From Clostridia bacterium (GTDB taxonomy: Bacteria > Bacillota > Clostridia > Christensenellales > Aristaeellaceae), in contig JAFXJP010000038.1 of assembly GCA_017532155.1 (NCBI GenBank), positions 1-64,000 on the forward strand: a stretch of 64,000 bases of DNA, written 5' to 3'. Made by a program: the position numbers and the translations under genes. The notes under the pieces are model-generated. The model worked only from the letters and a program-made list of their open reading frames with translations, was not told the DNA's origin and made no database searches. Positions 1-13,503 of this stretch are shown here, piece by piece; position 1 is the stretch's first letter, and each line of letters begins with the position of its first letter.

Positions 1-1
1 A

Positions 2-3031
<3,030 letters not shown>

Positions 3032-3070
3032 CACCCGTCAAGCCGATACACCGAAAGGAAGTGCCGAATT

Positions 3071-6000
3071 TTGTTTGACCTGAACAATCTTGATTCCATC
3101 CAGATCGGCATGGCTTCTCCGGAGCAGATCCGCGCATGGAGCTGCGGCGAGGTTACCAAGCCTGAAACCATTAACTACCGTACCTTGAAGCCTGAAAAGG
3201 ACGGTTTGTACTGCGAGCGCATCTTCGGACCCACCAAGGACTGGGAGTGTAACTGCGGCAAGTACAAGCGCATCAAGTTCAAGGACAAGAACAAGATCTG
3301 TGACAAGTGCGGCGTGCAGGTGACCCGCGCCAAGGTGCGCCGCGAGCGCATGGGTCATATCGAGTTGGCTGCCCCTGTTAGCCATATCTGGTATTTCAAG
3401 GGCATCCCCAGCCGTATGGGCATGTTGCTGGATATCAGCCCCCGCACGCTGGAGAAGGTGCTGTATTTCGCCAACTTCATCGTGCTGGATCCCGGCGACT
3501 CCAGCCAGACTGGCCTGAAGATGCACGAGCTGATCAACGACTCCAAGTACCGCGAGGTGGAAGCCAAGTGCGGTCGCGGCAGCTTCCGCGCCGGTATGGG
3601 TGCGGAGGCTGTCAAGGAGCTGCTCCAGTCTCTGGATCTGGATGCGCTCAGCGTACAGCTGAAGAAGGAAATCGCTGAGCTGGCTGAGAAGGAACGCGAT
3701 CGCGAAACCGAAGGCCAGAAGCGTGCCCGTGCTGTGAAGCGTCTGGAAGTGGTGGAAGCTTTCCGCCTGTCCAACAACAAGCCTGAGTGGATGATTCTGG
3801 ACGTGATCCCGGTTATGCCCCCGGATCTGCGCCCCATGGTACAGCTGGACGGCGGCCGTTTTGCCACCTCCGACCTTAATGACCTGTACCGTCGCGTCAT
3901 CAACCGTAACAACCGCCTCAAGAGACTGATTGAGCTGCGTGCTCCCGACATCATTGTCCGCAACGAGAAGCGTATGCTGCAGGAAGCTGTTGACGCCCTG
4001 ATCGACAATGGCCGCCGCGGTCGTCCCGTTACGGGCCCCGGCAACCGCGCCCTCAAGTCCCTGTCCGACTTCCTGCGCGGTAAGCAGGGGCGTTTCCGTC
4101 AGAACCTGCTGGGTAAGCGCGTTGACTATTCCGGTCGTAGCGTTATCGTCGTAGGTCCTGAACTGAAGCTCCATCAGTGCGGTCTGCCCAAGGAAATGGC
4201 GCTGGAGCTGTTCAAGCCCTTCGTCATGGAAAAGCTTGTCAAGAACGGCATTGCCCATAACATCCGCGCTGCCAAGCGCATGGTCGAAAAGGTCAAGCCC
4301 GAGGTGTGGGACATTCTCGAAGGCGTGATTAAGGATCATCCGGTCCTGCTCAACCGCGCGCCTACGCTGCACCGCCTGGGCATCCAGGCGTTTGAGCCTG
4401 TGCTGGTTGAGGGCAAGGCCATGAAGCTGCATCCTCTGGCCTGTACTGCTTACAACGCTGACTTTGACGGCGACCAGATGGCTGTTCACGTACCGCTTTC
4501 TATGGAAGCGCAGGCGGAAGCCCGTTTCCTCATGCTGTGCGCCAACAACATCATGAAGCCGCAGGACGGCAAGCCCGTTATCAGCCCCTCTCAGGACATG
4601 GTTATCGGCTGCCACTACCTGACCATTACCGATCCCGAGGCCAAGGGCGCCGGCCGTGTCTTCTGCAACTATGATGAAGCCATGATGGCTTATCAGATGA
4701 AGCAGATCACCCTGCAGTCTCCCATCAAGGTTCGCGTAGAGCGCACCTTTGAGGGCGTGACCGAAAAGCGCATCATTGATTGCACGCTGGGTCTTTTGAT
4801 CTTCAACGAGAACATCCCGCAGGATCTGGGCTTCAAGCCCCGTGAGTGCATGGACGATATGTTCAAGCTGGAGATTGACAAGGAAGTTGTCAAGAAGGAC
4901 CTTTCGAATATCGTTGAGCGCTGCTTCCGCGTGCATGGTGTGAACGTCTGCGCCAACGTGCTGGACAATATCAAGGCGATGGGTTACAAGTACTCCACCC
5001 TGGGCGCCATCACCGTATCCGTCAGCGATATCATCGTTCCTCCGGAAAAGCCCGAGCTGCTCAAGAAGGCGGACGATCGCATTAAGGATATCGAGCGCAA
5101 GTTCCGTCGCGGCCTGATGACCGAGGACGAGCGCTACCGCAATGTTATTACTACCTGGAACGACACCACTGCTGCGCTGCGTAGCCGCGTGCTGCAGGTG
5201 CTGCCGCACAAGAACCCCATTTACATGATGACCAACTCCGGCGCCCGCGGTAGCGTGGCTCAGGTTGCTCAGCTGGCGGGTATGCGCGGTAACATGGCGT
5301 CTCCCTCCGGTAAGACCATCGAAATCCCGATTCGCGCGAACTTCCGTGAAGGCCTGAGCGTTATCGAATTCTTCATGTCCTCTCACGGTTCTCGTAAGGC
5401 TCTGGCCGATACCGCTCTGCGTACGGCTGACTCTGGTTACCTCACCCGCCGTCTGGTTGACGTGGCGCAGGAAGTGATCATCCGTGAGACTGACTGCTTC
5501 GAAAACCGCGGTGAAAAGGTGCGCGGCATCAAGGTGGAAGCCATTGGCGAGATGAAGTCTCTGGAAGAGCGCATCATTGGCCGCGTGGCTGCCGAGGATG
5601 TATATCATCCCACCACCGGCGAACTGCTCTGCCCGGTGAATGAGTCCATTGACTATAAGCTCGCTGCTGTTATTGCCAAGGCCGGTGTGAAGAGCGTGCA
5701 GGTGCGCTCCGTGCTGACCTGCCGCTGCCAGCGCGGCGTATGCGCCCGCTGCTACGGCAGCAACCTGGCGCATGGCGGCGAAGTGGATATCGGCGAGGCC
5801 GTTGGTATCATCGCGGCTCAGGCTATCGGTGAACCCGGTACCCAGCTGACGATGCGTACCTTCCATACCGGCGGTATTGCTACCGTTGCCGATATTACCC
5901 AGGGTCTGCCCCGCGTTGAGGAACTGTTTGAGGCCCGCAAGCCCAAGCATGACGCGCTGCTGGCTGAAATCGGCGGCCGCGTAAGCCTGAACGAAAACAA

Positions 6001-6625
6001 GAAGAAGCGCGAGCTGACCATCACCAGCCTGGAGGACGAGGGTGAAAAGAAGACCTACGCCATCCATTACGGCGTGCACATCAAGGTCAATGAAGGCGAT
6101 ATTGTCAAGGCCGGCGACGAGCTGACCGAAGGCTCTATCAACCCGCATGATCTGCTGCGCATCCTGGGCGTGAAGGCTGTTCAGGAATACCTCCTGTGCG
6201 AGGTTCTGAGCGTTTACCACAGCCAGGGCGGTGTTGCGATCAGCGATAAGCATATCGAAATCATCATCCGTCAGATGCTGCGCAAGGTGCGCGTGGTTGA
6301 CGCGGGCGATACCGATCTGCTGCCTGGCAGCTTCGTTGATATCTTCCGCTTCGAAGAAGCCAACGAAAAAGCCATCATGGAAGGCGGCCGTCCTGCCTAC
6401 TCCAGCCGTGTGCTGCTGGGTATCACCAAGGCTTCTCTGGCGACCGACAGCTTCATGTCTGCCGCTTCCTTCCAGGAGACCACCCGCGTGCTGACCGAAG
6501 CCGCCATCAAGGGCAAGGTTGACCCGCTGCTGGGCCTGAAGGAAAACGTCATCATCGGTAAGCTGATCCCCGCCGGTACGGGCCTGCGCCGCTACAAGAA
6601 CATCGAATTGCAGGAAACCTACTAA
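3071..6625 (+). CDS. rpoC: DNA-directed RNA polymerase subunit beta'
   Basis: Largest catalytic subunit of RNA polymerase, 1184 residues, near the usual size for Bacillota. It starts at a TTG preceded by GAAAGGAAG about 10 bases upstream, giving [13 protein letters not shown], the standard start. The N-terminal zinc site uses Cys60, Cys62, Cys77 and Cys80. The catalytic magnesium loop NADFDGD is at residues 462-468. The second zinc site is Cys809, Cys884, Cys891 and Cys894, with almost the same spacing as in Escherichia coli. The bridge and trigger regions ([16 protein letters not shown]) are intact. It is co-transcribed with rpoB and ends at a strong hairpin terminator. Confidence 0.98.
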   Translation: MFDLNNLDSIQIGMASPEQIRAWSCGEVTKPETINYRTLKPEKDGLYCERIFGPTKDWECNCGKYKRIKFKDKNKICDKCGVQVTRAKVRRERMGHIELAAPVSHIWYFKGIPSRMGMLLDISPRTLEKVLYFANFIVLDPGDSSQTGLKMHELINDSKYREVEAKCGRGSFRAGMGAEAVKELLQSLDLDALSVQLKKEIAELAEKERDRETEGQKRARAVKRLEVVEAFRLSNNKPEWMILDVIPVMPPDLRPMVQLDGGRFATSDLNDLYRRVINRNNRLKRLIELRAPDIIVRNEKRMLQEAVDALIDNGRRGRPVTGPGNRALKSLSDFLRGKQGRFRQNLLGKRVDYSGRSVIVVGPELKLHQCGLPKEMALELFKPFVMEKLVKNGIAHNIRAAKRMVEKVKPEVWDILEGVIKDHPVLLNRAPTLHRLGIQAFEPVLVEGKAMKLHPLACTAYNADFDGDQMAVHVPLSMEAQAEARFLMLCANNIMKPQDGKPVISPSQDMVIGCHYLTITDPEAKGAGRVFCNYDEAMMAYQMKQITLQSPIKVRVERTFEGVTEKRIIDCTLGLLIFNENIPQDLGFKPRECMDDMFKLEIDKEVVKKDLSNIVERCFRVHGVNVCANVLDNIKAMGYKYSTLGAITVSVSDIIVPPEKPELLKKADDRIKDIERKFRRGLMTEDERYRNVITTWNDTTAALRSRVLQVLPHKNPIYMMTNSGARGSVAQVAQLAGMRGNMASPSGKTIEIPIRANFREGLSVIEFFMSSHGSRKALADTALRTADSGYLTRRLVDVAQEVIIRETDCFENRGEKVRGIKVEAIGEMKSLEERIIGRVAAEDVYHPTTGELLCPVNESIDYKLAAVIAKAGVKSVQVRSVLTCRCQRGVCARCYGSNLAHGGEVDIGEAVGIIAAQAIGEPGTQLTMRTFHTGGIATVADITQGLPRVEELFEARKPKHDALLAEIGGRVSLNENKKKRELTITSLEDEGEKKTYAIHYGVHIKVNEGDIVKAGDELTEGSINPHDLLRILGVKAVQEYLLCEVLSVYHSQGGVAISDKHIEIIIRQMLRKVRVVDAGDTDLLPGSFVDIFRFEEANEKAIMEGGRPAYSSRVLLGITKASLATDSFMSAASFQETTRVLTEAAIKGKVDPLLGLKENVIIGKLIPAGTGLRRYKNIELQETY

Positions 6626-6666
6626 TCATTTTGAAATGATTACCTGATCTTTCCCGCATGAAGATC

Positions 6667-6714
6667 ACCCCCTTTTCGCATGATAATACAGGTGCGAAAA
6701 GGGGGTATTTTATT
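6667..6714 (+). terminator. Rho-independent terminator of rpoBC
   Basis: A 14-bp perfect stem pairs 6667-6680 with 6693-6706 around a 12-base loop and is followed by a T-rich tail. The 3' arm contains AAAAGGGGG, which also looks like the ribosome site of the next gene, lonB. Confidence 0.9.
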
Positions 6715-8381
6715 TGACGATGGTGCTGTTTGTCATCCAATTGGCGGTGACGGTGACTGTGGGCGTTTACTTTATGACACAGCTGCGCAAAGAGAAAAAT
6801 GTGCAGCCGGGCGTGAAAAGGGAATCGGCGCGCGAATACGAGAACCTGCGGAAAATGCGCGCAATTCATCTGTCCGAACCACTCAGCGAGCATGTGCGTC
6901 CGCAGGTGTTTGAGGATATTGTAGGTCAGGAAGAAGGCATCAAATCACTGAAGGCGATCCTGTGCGGTGCAAATCCGCAGCATGTGATCATTTATGGACC
7001 TCCCGGTATCGGCAAAACCTGTGCCGCGCGGGCGGTGCTGGAATATGCCAAGCACAGCGAGGGCACACCGTTTAAGGAAAACGCGCCGTTTATCGAGATT
7101 GACGCTACCTGCGTACGCTTTGATGAGCGCGCGATTGCCGACCCGCTGTTTGGTAGCGTGCATGATCCCATTTACCAGGGGGCAGGCGCACTTGGTGTGC
7201 AGGGTGTGCCGCAGCCCAAACCGGGTGCAGTCAGCAAGGCGCATGGCGGCGTATTGTTTTTGGATGAGATCGGTGAACTGCATCCCATCCAGATGAATAA
7301 GCTGCTGAAAGTGCTGGAAGACCGCAGGGTGCAGTTCGATTCAGCCTATTATGATCCGGATGATATGTCGGTACCGCGCTATATTCATGATATTTTCAAA
7401 AATGGTATGCCGGCAGATTTTCGCCTGATCGGCGCAACTACAAGAAGCCCGGAGGAAATGCCGCCGGCACTGCGTTCAAGGTGCATGGAAGTGTTTTTCC
7501 GCCCGCTGGAAGGGGAGGAGATCGCCTGCATTGCGCAGGGGGCGGCACAGCGCGCGGGCTATGACATTGCCAGGGAAACGGCGGTATTTTGCAGCAAATA
7601 TGCTTCCTGCGGTCGCGACGCTATCAATATGGTGCAGATGGCGGCGGGACTGGCACAGATGGACAAGCGTATTGATATCAGATTAAAGGATATGGAATGG
7701 GTGGTGCAGTCCGGCCATTATGCGCAGCGACCGGAACACATTGCCTCGCAGGAAAACAGGATAGGCGCTGTGCATGGGCTGGCAGTATACGGCGCGCATC
7801 AGGGCGCGGTGATGGAGATTGAGGCGACGGTGGTTCCGGGCGATGGGCGCGTGCTGGTAACGGGCATTGTGGATGAGGAAGAGCTGGGCGGCGGCGCGCA
7901 TGTGATGCGCAGACGGTCTACGGCACGGGTGTCGGCAGATAATGTGACGACGGTGCTGAAGATGCTGGGATATCTTAAAAATGATCAGGATGTGCATGTT
8001 AATTTCCCGGGCGGCGCCCCGGTGGATGGTCCCAGCGCCGGTGCTGCGATGGCGATTGCGGCGATCAGCGCACTGACGGGCAGGCCGGTGGACGGCGGCT
8101 GTGCGATTACGGGCGAAATATCCGTGCAGGGGCAGATCAAGCCTGTTGGCGGCGTGCCGGAAAAGGTAGAGGCAGCCAGACGCGCCGGGCTGATCAGCGT
8201 ATATATTCCCAGAGAAAATATGCTGGAGAGATTTGAAGACTGCGGCGTGCATGTGATGATGCTTGACTGCATTGAACAGGCCATCGAAAAGCTGCTTTTG
8301 CCAAAGGATATCTGCGAAAAAGAGACGGAAAATGCGGCGCTGCCGCTGCTGCCGCTCGCAGCCAGCCCGACCGCCCATTGA
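6714..8381 (+). CDS. lonB: Sporulation-type ATP-dependent protease LonB
   Basis: Membrane-anchored AAA+ Lon-type protease. It lacks the long LonA N-domain; a transmembrane helix occupies residues 3-21. Walker A is GPPGIGKT at about 95-102 and Walker B is LFLDE. The C-terminal Lon protease domain has catalytic Ser441 in DGPSAG and Lys484 in GGVPEK, with the 43-residue separation seen in LonA. The start is either TTG 6714 or ATG 6720. The purine-rich AAAAGGGGG in the terminator arm is spaced better for 6714. The lonB-lonA-engB order matches Bacillus, where LonB acts in the forespore under a sporulation sigma factor. I see no convincing separate promoter here. Confidence 0.93.
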   Translation: MTMVLFVIQLAVTVTVGVYFMTQLRKEKNVQPGVKRESAREYENLRKMRAIHLSEPLSEHVRPQVFEDIVGQEEGIKSLKAILCGANPQHVIIYGPPGIGKTCAARAVLEYAKHSEGTPFKENAPFIEIDATCVRFDERAIADPLFGSVHDPIYQGAGALGVQGVPQPKPGAVSKAHGGVLFLDEIGELHPIQMNKLLKVLEDRRVQFDSAYYDPDDMSVPRYIHDIFKNGMPADFRLIGATTRSPEEMPPALRSRCMEVFFRPLEGEEIACIAQGAAQRAGYDIARETAVFCSKYASCGRDAINMVQMAAGLAQMDKRIDIRLKDMEWVVQSGHYAQRPEHIASQENRIGAVHGLAVYGAHQGAVMEIEATVVPGDGRVLVTGIVDEEELGGGAHVMRRRSTARVSADNVTTVLKMLGYLKNDQDVHVNFPGGAPVDGPSAGAAMAIAAISALTGRPVDGGCAITGEISVQGQIKPVGGVPEKVEAARRAGLISVYIPRENMLERFEDCGVHVMMLDCIEQAIEKLLLPKDICEKETENAALPLLPLAASPTAH

Positions 8382-8384
8382 TGC

Positions 8385-8413
8385 TTGCAAAGCGTAGCGA
8401 TTTCTGATAAAAT
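8385..8413 (+). promoter_or_regulatory. Sigma-A type promoter of lonA-engB
   Basis: TTGCAA (8385-8390), a 17-base spacer and TAAAAT (8408-8413), lying just after the lonB stop codon and about 30 bases before the lonA start. Confidence 0.6.
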
Positions 8414-8442
8414 AAGGGGAATTTTGAACAATGGAGGGCCGT

Positions 8443-10788
8443 ATGGCAACGAAACGCAAGTCTGCCAAGGCAGTGCGCATCCCTTTGATGGCGCTGCGGG
8501 GGCTGATGATATTTCCGCACATGGTATTGCATTTTGACGTGGGCCGCCCGCGCAGCATTGCAGCGCTGGAAGCAGCGATGCTGGAGAATCAGCGCATTTT
8601 TCTGGTGGCTCAGCATGACGCTGAGGTGGAGGAGCCCGGCGTTGAGGATATTTGCCGCGTAGGTACGATTGCGACGATCAAGCAGGTGCTCAATCTTCCC
8701 GGCGACAGCCTGCGCGTACTGGTGGAAGGCCAGCAGCGTGCGGTGTTTAAATCTGCCGTGCAGGAGGATCCCTACTGGATTGCCGATGTGCTGCCCATTC
8801 GGGATGAGGCGGCAGAGGATGATCCCACCGTGCAGGCGCTGATGCGCACGACACATGATTTCTTTGATGAATACGCAAAAGCCAGCATGCGCGTGTCACC
8901 CGAAACGCTCAGATCTGTCAAGGAAGTGGATGCGCCTGACCAGCTGGCGGATGTGATTGCCGCCAATGTGCTTACGCGTCTGGAGGACCGTCAGGCGATC
9001 CTGGAGGAAGTGAGCGTGGCTGCGCGCCTTGAAACGCTGTGCGGCATTCTGGTGCGCGAAACGGAACTGGCCGGCATTGAAAAACAGGTGCAGGGCCGCA
9101 TCCGCAAGCAGTTGGAAAAAAATCAGAAGGATTATTATCTGCGCGAGCAGATCCGCGCCATTCAGGAGGAGCTGGGGGATGACAACTCCAGTCAGAATGA
9201 CGAGCTGCGCGAGCGCATGCGCAAAACGCCGCTGAGCGACGAGGCGCGCGAAAAGGTAGAGCGGGAGCTGGATCGTCTCTCGCGCATGGCGCCCGGTACG
9301 CCTGAAATCAGCGTATCGCAGACGTATATTGAGTGGATTCTCGATTTGCCGTGGGGAGCATATACCACGGATAATCTTGATCTCAAGCGTGCGCGCCGCA
9401 TTCTGGATGAAGAGCACTACGGTATGCAGCAGGTCAAGGATCGCGTGATCGAGTATCTGGCTGTGCGCCGTATGAAGCAGATGAACACGCAGGAGGGCAG
9501 CCTGAAGGGGCCGATCCTGTGCTTTGTCGGCCCTCCTGGCGTGGGCAAGACGTCTATCGTCAAGTGTATTGCAAAGGCGGTTGGACGCAAATTTGTGCAG
9601 ATGTCGCTGGGCGGCGTGCGCGATGAGGCGGAGATCCGCGGACATCGCCGCACATACATCGGCGCTATTCCCGGCCGCATCATTGCCGGCATGAAACAGT
9701 CCGGCACGATGAATCCCGTGTTCCTGTTTGATGAAATTGACAAGATGAGCAATGATTTCAGAGGAGATCCGGCCAGCGCCATGCTGGAGGTGCTTGACGG
9801 CGAGCAGAACGGCGCCTTCCGCGATCATTATCTGGAATTGCCCTTTGATCTGTCGCAGGTCATGTTCATTACTACGGCAAACTCTGTGGAGACCATTCCT
9901 GGCCCGCTGCTGGACCGTATGGAGATTATCGAGGTGCCCAGCTACACCGAGGAAGAAAAACTGCAGATTGCCAAGAAGCATCTTTTGCACCGCCAGGTAA
10001 CCGAGCACGGTCTGACAAAGGGCAGCGTGCGCATCGGCGATGCGGCGATGAAGATGATCATTGAAGGCTATACCCGCGAGGCTGGTGTGCGTACGCTGAC
10101 GCGTACCATTGCGCGCGTGGTGCGCAAGGCGGCGGTCGATATGCTGGAAAATGATCTGGAACAGGTGACGGTATCGCGCGAAAAGGTGCAAAAATATCTG
10201 GGTGCGCAGCGCTATCTGCGCGATTTGCCCGAGAAAAAGCCCTGCGTGGGCGTGGTCAACGGCCTGGCTTACACGACTGTTGGCGGCGAGACGCTGCAGG
10301 TGGAATGCACCGTGATGACGGGCAGCGGCAATCTGTCGCTTACCGGTCAACTGGGCGATGTGATGAAGGAAAGCGCGCGCGCAGCGCTCAGCTGGGTGCG
10401 TGCGCATGCGGCGGAATATGAGCTGCAGCCTGATTTCCACAAGAATATTGATATTCACATTCATGTGCCCGAAGGCGCTGTGCCCAAGGATGGCCCCTCG
10501 GCAGGCGTGACGATGGCAACGGCGCTGGTATCGGCATTGACAGAGCGGCCTGTACGCCAGGATGTGGCGATGACAGGCGAAATTACGCTGCGCGGCCGTG
10601 TGCTGCCCATTGGCGGCGTGAAGGAAAAAATGCTGGCGGCGTATCGCGCGGGCATCAAAACGCTGCTGCTGCCGATGGAGAACAAAAAGGATCTGGAAGA
10701 GATTCCGGAGCGCGTGCGCAATACCTTCTCTGTGCACTTTATGGAGAATATTGAAGACGTGCTGAAAATTGCGCTGCTGAGTAAATAA
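8443..10788 (+). CDS. lon: ATP-dependent protease LonA
   Basis: Cytosolic AAA+ serine protease that degrades misfolded and regulatory proteins; 781 residues from ATG 8443. GGAGG at 8433-8437 is 5 bases upstream of this ATG. An in-frame ATG at 8431 overlaps that ribosome site, so it is less likely. The N-terminal LON substrate-binding domain (about 10-210) is followed by a coiled coil. Walker A GPPGVGKT is at 363-370 and Walker B is FLFDEID. The C-terminal protease domain has Ser686 in DGPSAG and Lys729 in GGVKEK, spaced 43 residues apart as in E. coli Ser679/Lys722. engB follows after 20 bases. Confidence 0.97.
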   Translation: MATKRKSAKAVRIPLMALRGLMIFPHMVLHFDVGRPRSIAALEAAMLENQRIFLVAQHDAEVEEPGVEDICRVGTIATIKQVLNLPGDSLRVLVEGQQRAVFKSAVQEDPYWIADVLPIRDEAAEDDPTVQALMRTTHDFFDEYAKASMRVSPETLRSVKEVDAPDQLADVIAANVLTRLEDRQAILEEVSVAARLETLCGILVRETELAGIEKQVQGRIRKQLEKNQKDYYLREQIRAIQEELGDDNSSQNDELRERMRKTPLSDEAREKVERELDRLSRMAPGTPEISVSQTYIEWILDLPWGAYTTDNLDLKRARRILDEEHYGMQQVKDRVIEYLAVRRMKQMNTQEGSLKGPILCFVGPPGVGKTSIVKCIAKAVGRKFVQMSLGGVRDEAEIRGHRRTYIGAIPGRIIAGMKQSGTMNPVFLFDEIDKMSNDFRGDPASAMLEVLDGEQNGAFRDHYLELPFDLSQVMFITTANSVETIPGPLLDRMEIIEVPSYTEEEKLQIAKKHLLHRQVTEHGLTKGSVRIGDAAMKMIIEGYTREAGVRTLTRTIARVVRKAAVDMLENDLEQVTVSREKVQKYLGAQRYLRDLPEKKPCVGVVNGLAYTTVGGETLQVECTVMTGSGNLSLTGQLGDVMKESARAALSWVRAHAAEYELQPDFHKNIDIHIHVPEGAVPKDGPSAGVTMATALVSALTERPVRQDVAMTGEITLRGRVLPIGGVKEKMLAAYRAGIKTLLLPMENKKDLEEIPERVRNTFSVHFMENIEDVLKIALLSK

Positions 10789-10808
10789 GCGCACGAAAGC
10801 AGGTACAC

Positions 10809-11459
10809 ATGGATATTAAGAAAGCAAGATTTGTAACGAGCATGGCGGCCTACGGTAAGTTTTCCGGCATTGGCTTGCCGCAGATTGCGGTGGCTGGAAA
10901 AAGTAACGTGGGTAAATCCAGCCTGATCAATGCGCTGTGCCGTCATAATAAGCTGGCCAAAACCAGCGCTACGCCCGGCAAGACGCGACTGCTGAATGTA
11001 TTTGAGATCAACGGCGGCACGGGCGATGCGTTTCATCTGGTGGATCTGCCCGGCTACGGCTTTGCCAAGGTGGATAAGGGCGAAAAGCTGCGCTGGGGCG
11101 AGATGATGCAGGGCTATTTTGACAAGAGCCGTGAGCTGCGTATCGTGTTGCAATTGGTAGATATTCGCCACGACCCGACGCAGGATGACATTGATATGGT
11201 GAGTTTCCTGCGTGCGGAAGGCATTCCCTTCCAGATTGTGTGTACCAAGGCGGATAAAATCAGCCGCGGCTCGCGCATGAAATACACGGCGGCCATTGGC
11301 CGCGCGCTGCAGGCGCAGCCCTGGGAGCTGATCTGCTGCTCCAGCGAGACGGGCGAAGGCCGGGATCAATTGATCCGCTGCATTGATGAAGCAATCAAAA
11401 CGCCGGTGGAATTCATCGAAGAGGATGAGCTTGCCGACGAAGAATACATCGACGAATAA
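10809..11459 (+). CDS. engB: Ribosome biogenesis GTPase EngB/YsxC
   Basis: Small TRAFAC-class GTPase needed for maturation of the 50S ribosomal subunit. G1 is GKSNVGKSS at about 30-38, G3 is DLPGYG, and G4 reads TKAD. Length is 216 residues, about 15-20 longer than typical because of an acidic C-terminal tail. It is the last gene of the lonA-engB unit, with AAAGCAGG upstream as a modest ribosome site, and ends at a hairpin terminator two bases after the stop. Confidence 0.95.
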   Translation: MDIKKARFVTSMAAYGKFSGIGLPQIAVAGKSNVGKSSLINALCRHNKLAKTSATPGKTRLLNVFEINGGTGDAFHLVDLPGYGFAKVDKGEKLRWGEMMQGYFDKSRELRIVLQLVDIRHDPTQDDIDMVSFLRAEGIPFQIVCTKADKISRGSRMKYTAAIGRALQAQPWELICCSSETGEGRDQLIRCIDEAIKTPVEFIEEDELADEEYIDE

Positions 11460-11460
11460 A

Positions 11461-11500
11461 AAATATCCGGTACAAATCAAAATTGTACCGGATATTTTTT
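11461..11500. terminator. Bidirectional terminator between engB and the convergent zinc-ribbon gene
   Basis: A 15-bp perfect stem pairs 11461-11475 with 11483-11497 around a 7-base loop. There are T runs on the plus-strand side and A runs on the other, so it can serve both convergent genes. Confidence 0.88.
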
Positions 11501-11505
11501 GTTTT

Positions 11506-13341
11506 TTAGTTGAGCGGCGGGTAGGTATAGCGGCCGATCAGACGCGGCATGCCGTTGTACACGCCATAGGCGTCGCCGTAGACGCGGTAGCGCTGCCCGG
11601 CTTCCCAGGTATCGCTGGAGAGATTTTCAAGCATGACCAGCTGCTCTACATCGGGGGAAGGATTGGTATCCATGATGGCCAGCTGCGGTTTGTGGCTGAT
11701 GATCTCAATGATTTCACCGGTGCAGACATACACCTGTGTGCGCTGTACGCGCAATGCGGTGTTATTGAGATAATCCAGATAATTGTCACGGCCTGCCTGC
11801 GTGCTGTCCATCGCCCAGGCCTTGGGCGTATAGGTGCTGGCGTAGGGGACGTAATACACTTCCTTGGTGAGCGTCGCGCTGTCATCATCCTTCTGTGCGA
11901 TGATGGTGATTACGTTGGTGCCGATTTTATTGAACTTGGCTTTGAAGGAGAATTCGCCCGTAGAAGCAAGCATGGATGTGTTCATCTGCTCATGGGGCGT
12001 AGTGACGGTGATGGTAGCGCCGGGGATGGTGGTGCCCTTGATGGTCATCAGATTATCGGCGCTGGTATTGCCAAGCGTGGGATCCAGTTCCAGCGGGATA
12101 TCCTGCGGCGCACGGTAGAGAATGAGCCGGACGGTATTCTTGCGGTAATACTCGCACTGCACCTCGATGATAAACTCGTTTTCACCGACGGCGGGCACGG
12201 TGGCGTTGTAGCTGATATAGCCATCCTGGGTATTGACGAAGCTGGAGAAATCAACGCCGTTGATAAGGACGGTGGAGTTCTGCTCGACCTTGAACTGAAT
12301 CTGATAGGGCGAGGTGGTGACCTCCATGTAGGCAGTATCGGGAGTAACAAGCGTGATGGGCGAAAGCGGCACGTCGATGGTGTAGACGATGGGCTCCATC
12401 AGCTTTTGCTCGCCGGCGCTGGTTTTGATGTAAGGGGTCAGGGTGATATCCATGGTGGCGCTGTCTATATCATCCTTGAGCTGATACCAGGTGTAATCCG
12501 CCACAGTGACGGAGGCATAGCCGCCGGTAGAAATATAGGACTTTTTCAGCTCTTTGATATAGATCTGCGAGCCTTCGGGCGCGGGGATATCGATGGTATG
12601 GGCTGCCATATCATTGAGAATGGTGGCGGTGATGCGAATTTGCTCCTGCAGCGAGGGCTGCTTATTCTCCTGCGCGGGTTTAATGATAAACATATAGATG
12701 CACAGCGCTGCGCTGACACAGAAGAAAAAGATGGCCAGGAAGGGGGCAAAGCGCCTCAGGCCCATGCCGTGACCACGGCGGGAACGCCGCGAGGTGGGGC
12801 TGTATACGCGCGACTGGCGCGGCACGCTGTCATAGAGGGGAATCTGGCGGTCACGCAGATCATCATAGACCTGATCGTCATCAAAGCTGGTACGGGACTG
12901 GACGAATATGGCGTCAGGCCGCACTTCGCCTTCGGGCTGCATGCCGCGCACTTCCTCTGCCTTGGGCTCGACATAGGTGCTGACGCGTTCATCATTCAGG
13001 GACTGCACATTGCTTTTGAGGGGAACGTAGCCGCTCTCGGCGCTGTGCTGCTGCACCTGACGCAGCTGCTCTTCGCCGCGCTTGCGGCGGATATGCAGGC
13101 TTTGCATTTCGCGGGCAAGCTGATCGCGGTCGTCCGGACGGGGAATGGCGCGGGAAATATGATCATCATCCGCCTCAAAAATGACTGTCTGTGCTCCCTT
13201 CGGCATGTTTTTCAATTGCTGTTCATGCTCGGGAGATTTCCAGTTGAGCGGCGTGGTATCTTGCGTGGGCAGCTTCGACGCGCAGTAAAAGCAGCGGTCG
13301 GTCGTTGCACGGTTCCAGCGTCCGCATTGCGGGCATTTCAT
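11506..13341 (-). CDS. Zinc-ribbon, single-pass membrane protein with Ig-like extracellular domains
   Basis: Unknown function; 611 residues. The start is set by AAGGAGG about 11 bases before ATG 13341, giving [20 protein letters not shown], a four-cysteine zinc ribbon. A long polar segment (about 30-195) precedes one transmembrane helix near 205-225. The outer part holds repeated beta-rich modules, one of them resembling glucodextranase/Ig-like folds ([20 protein letters not shown]). The C-terminus resembles a small OB-like domain ending GRYTYPPLN. The layout suggests cytoplasmic zinc ribbon, one membrane pass and extracytoplasmic Ig modules, as in several uncharacterised Clostridia proteins. 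It is convergent with engB and divergent from dxs. Confidence 0.8.
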   Translation of the reverse strand: MKCPQCGRWNRATTDRCFYCASKLPTQDTTPLNWKSPEHEQQLKNMPKGAQTVIFEADDDHISRAIPRPDDRDQLAREMQSLHIRRKRGEEQLRQVQQHSAESGYVPLKSNVQSLNDERVSTYVEPKAEEVRGMQPEGEVRPDAIFVQSRTSFDDDQVYDDLRDRQIPLYDSVPRQSRVYSPTSRRSRRGHGMGLRRFAPFLAIFFFCVSAALCIYMFIIKPAQENKQPSLQEQIRITATILNDMAAHTIDIPAPEGSQIYIKELKKSYISTGGYASVTVADYTWYQLKDDIDSATMDITLTPYIKTSAGEQKLMEPIVYTIDVPLSPITLVTPDTAYMEVTTSPYQIQFKVEQNSTVLINGVDFSSFVNTQDGYISYNATVPAVGENEFIIEVQCEYYRKNTVRLILYRAPQDIPLELDPTLGNTSADNLMTIKGTTIPGATITVTTPHEQMNTSMLASTGEFSFKAKFNKIGTNVITIIAQKDDDSATLTKEVYYVPYASTYTPKAWAMDSTQAGRDNYLDYLNNTALRVQRTQVYVCTGEIIEIISHKPQLAIMDTNPSPDVEQLVMLENLSSDTWEAGQRYRVYGDAYGVYNGMPRLIGRYTYPPLN

Positions 13342-13444
13342 GGAAAAGTGTGCCTCCTTGCGTAAATCGTTAACATTCAATAATTCGTCATGATCAGCTG
13401 AAATCCTGCTAAGGCTCTGTAAAAAGCAATCTTTGCGCGTGCGA

Positions 13445-13473
13445 TTTACAATTGACTGCCGACATGCTATAAT
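13445..13473 (+). promoter_or_regulatory. Promoter of dxs-tlyA
   Basis: TTTACA (13445-13450), a 17-base spacer and TATAAT (13468-13473), with a TG extended -10 one base upstream. The implied transcript start near 13480 favours the dxs ATG at 13504 over the one at 13486. Confidence 0.75.
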
Positions 13474-13503
13474 CAAAGGTGGAAAATGAAAGGAAACATT
13501 GCC

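Noticed and set aside
3038..6253. A minus-strand open frame of about 1070 codons antisense to rpoC
   Set aside because: It is a by-product of the biased codon use of rpoC; its composition (rich in H, L, A, Q) matches no protein family and it lacks a ribosome site.
8896..10794. A minus-strand open frame of about 630 codons antisense to lon
   Set aside because: The forward strand encodes a complete LonA; the antisense product is repetitive in His, Arg and Leu with no domain.
11383..13365. A plus-strand open frame of 660 codons opposite the zinc-ribbon/Ig-like gene
   Set aside because: The minus-strand frame has a perfect ribosome site, zinc ribbon and transmembrane helix; the plus frame has none of these.
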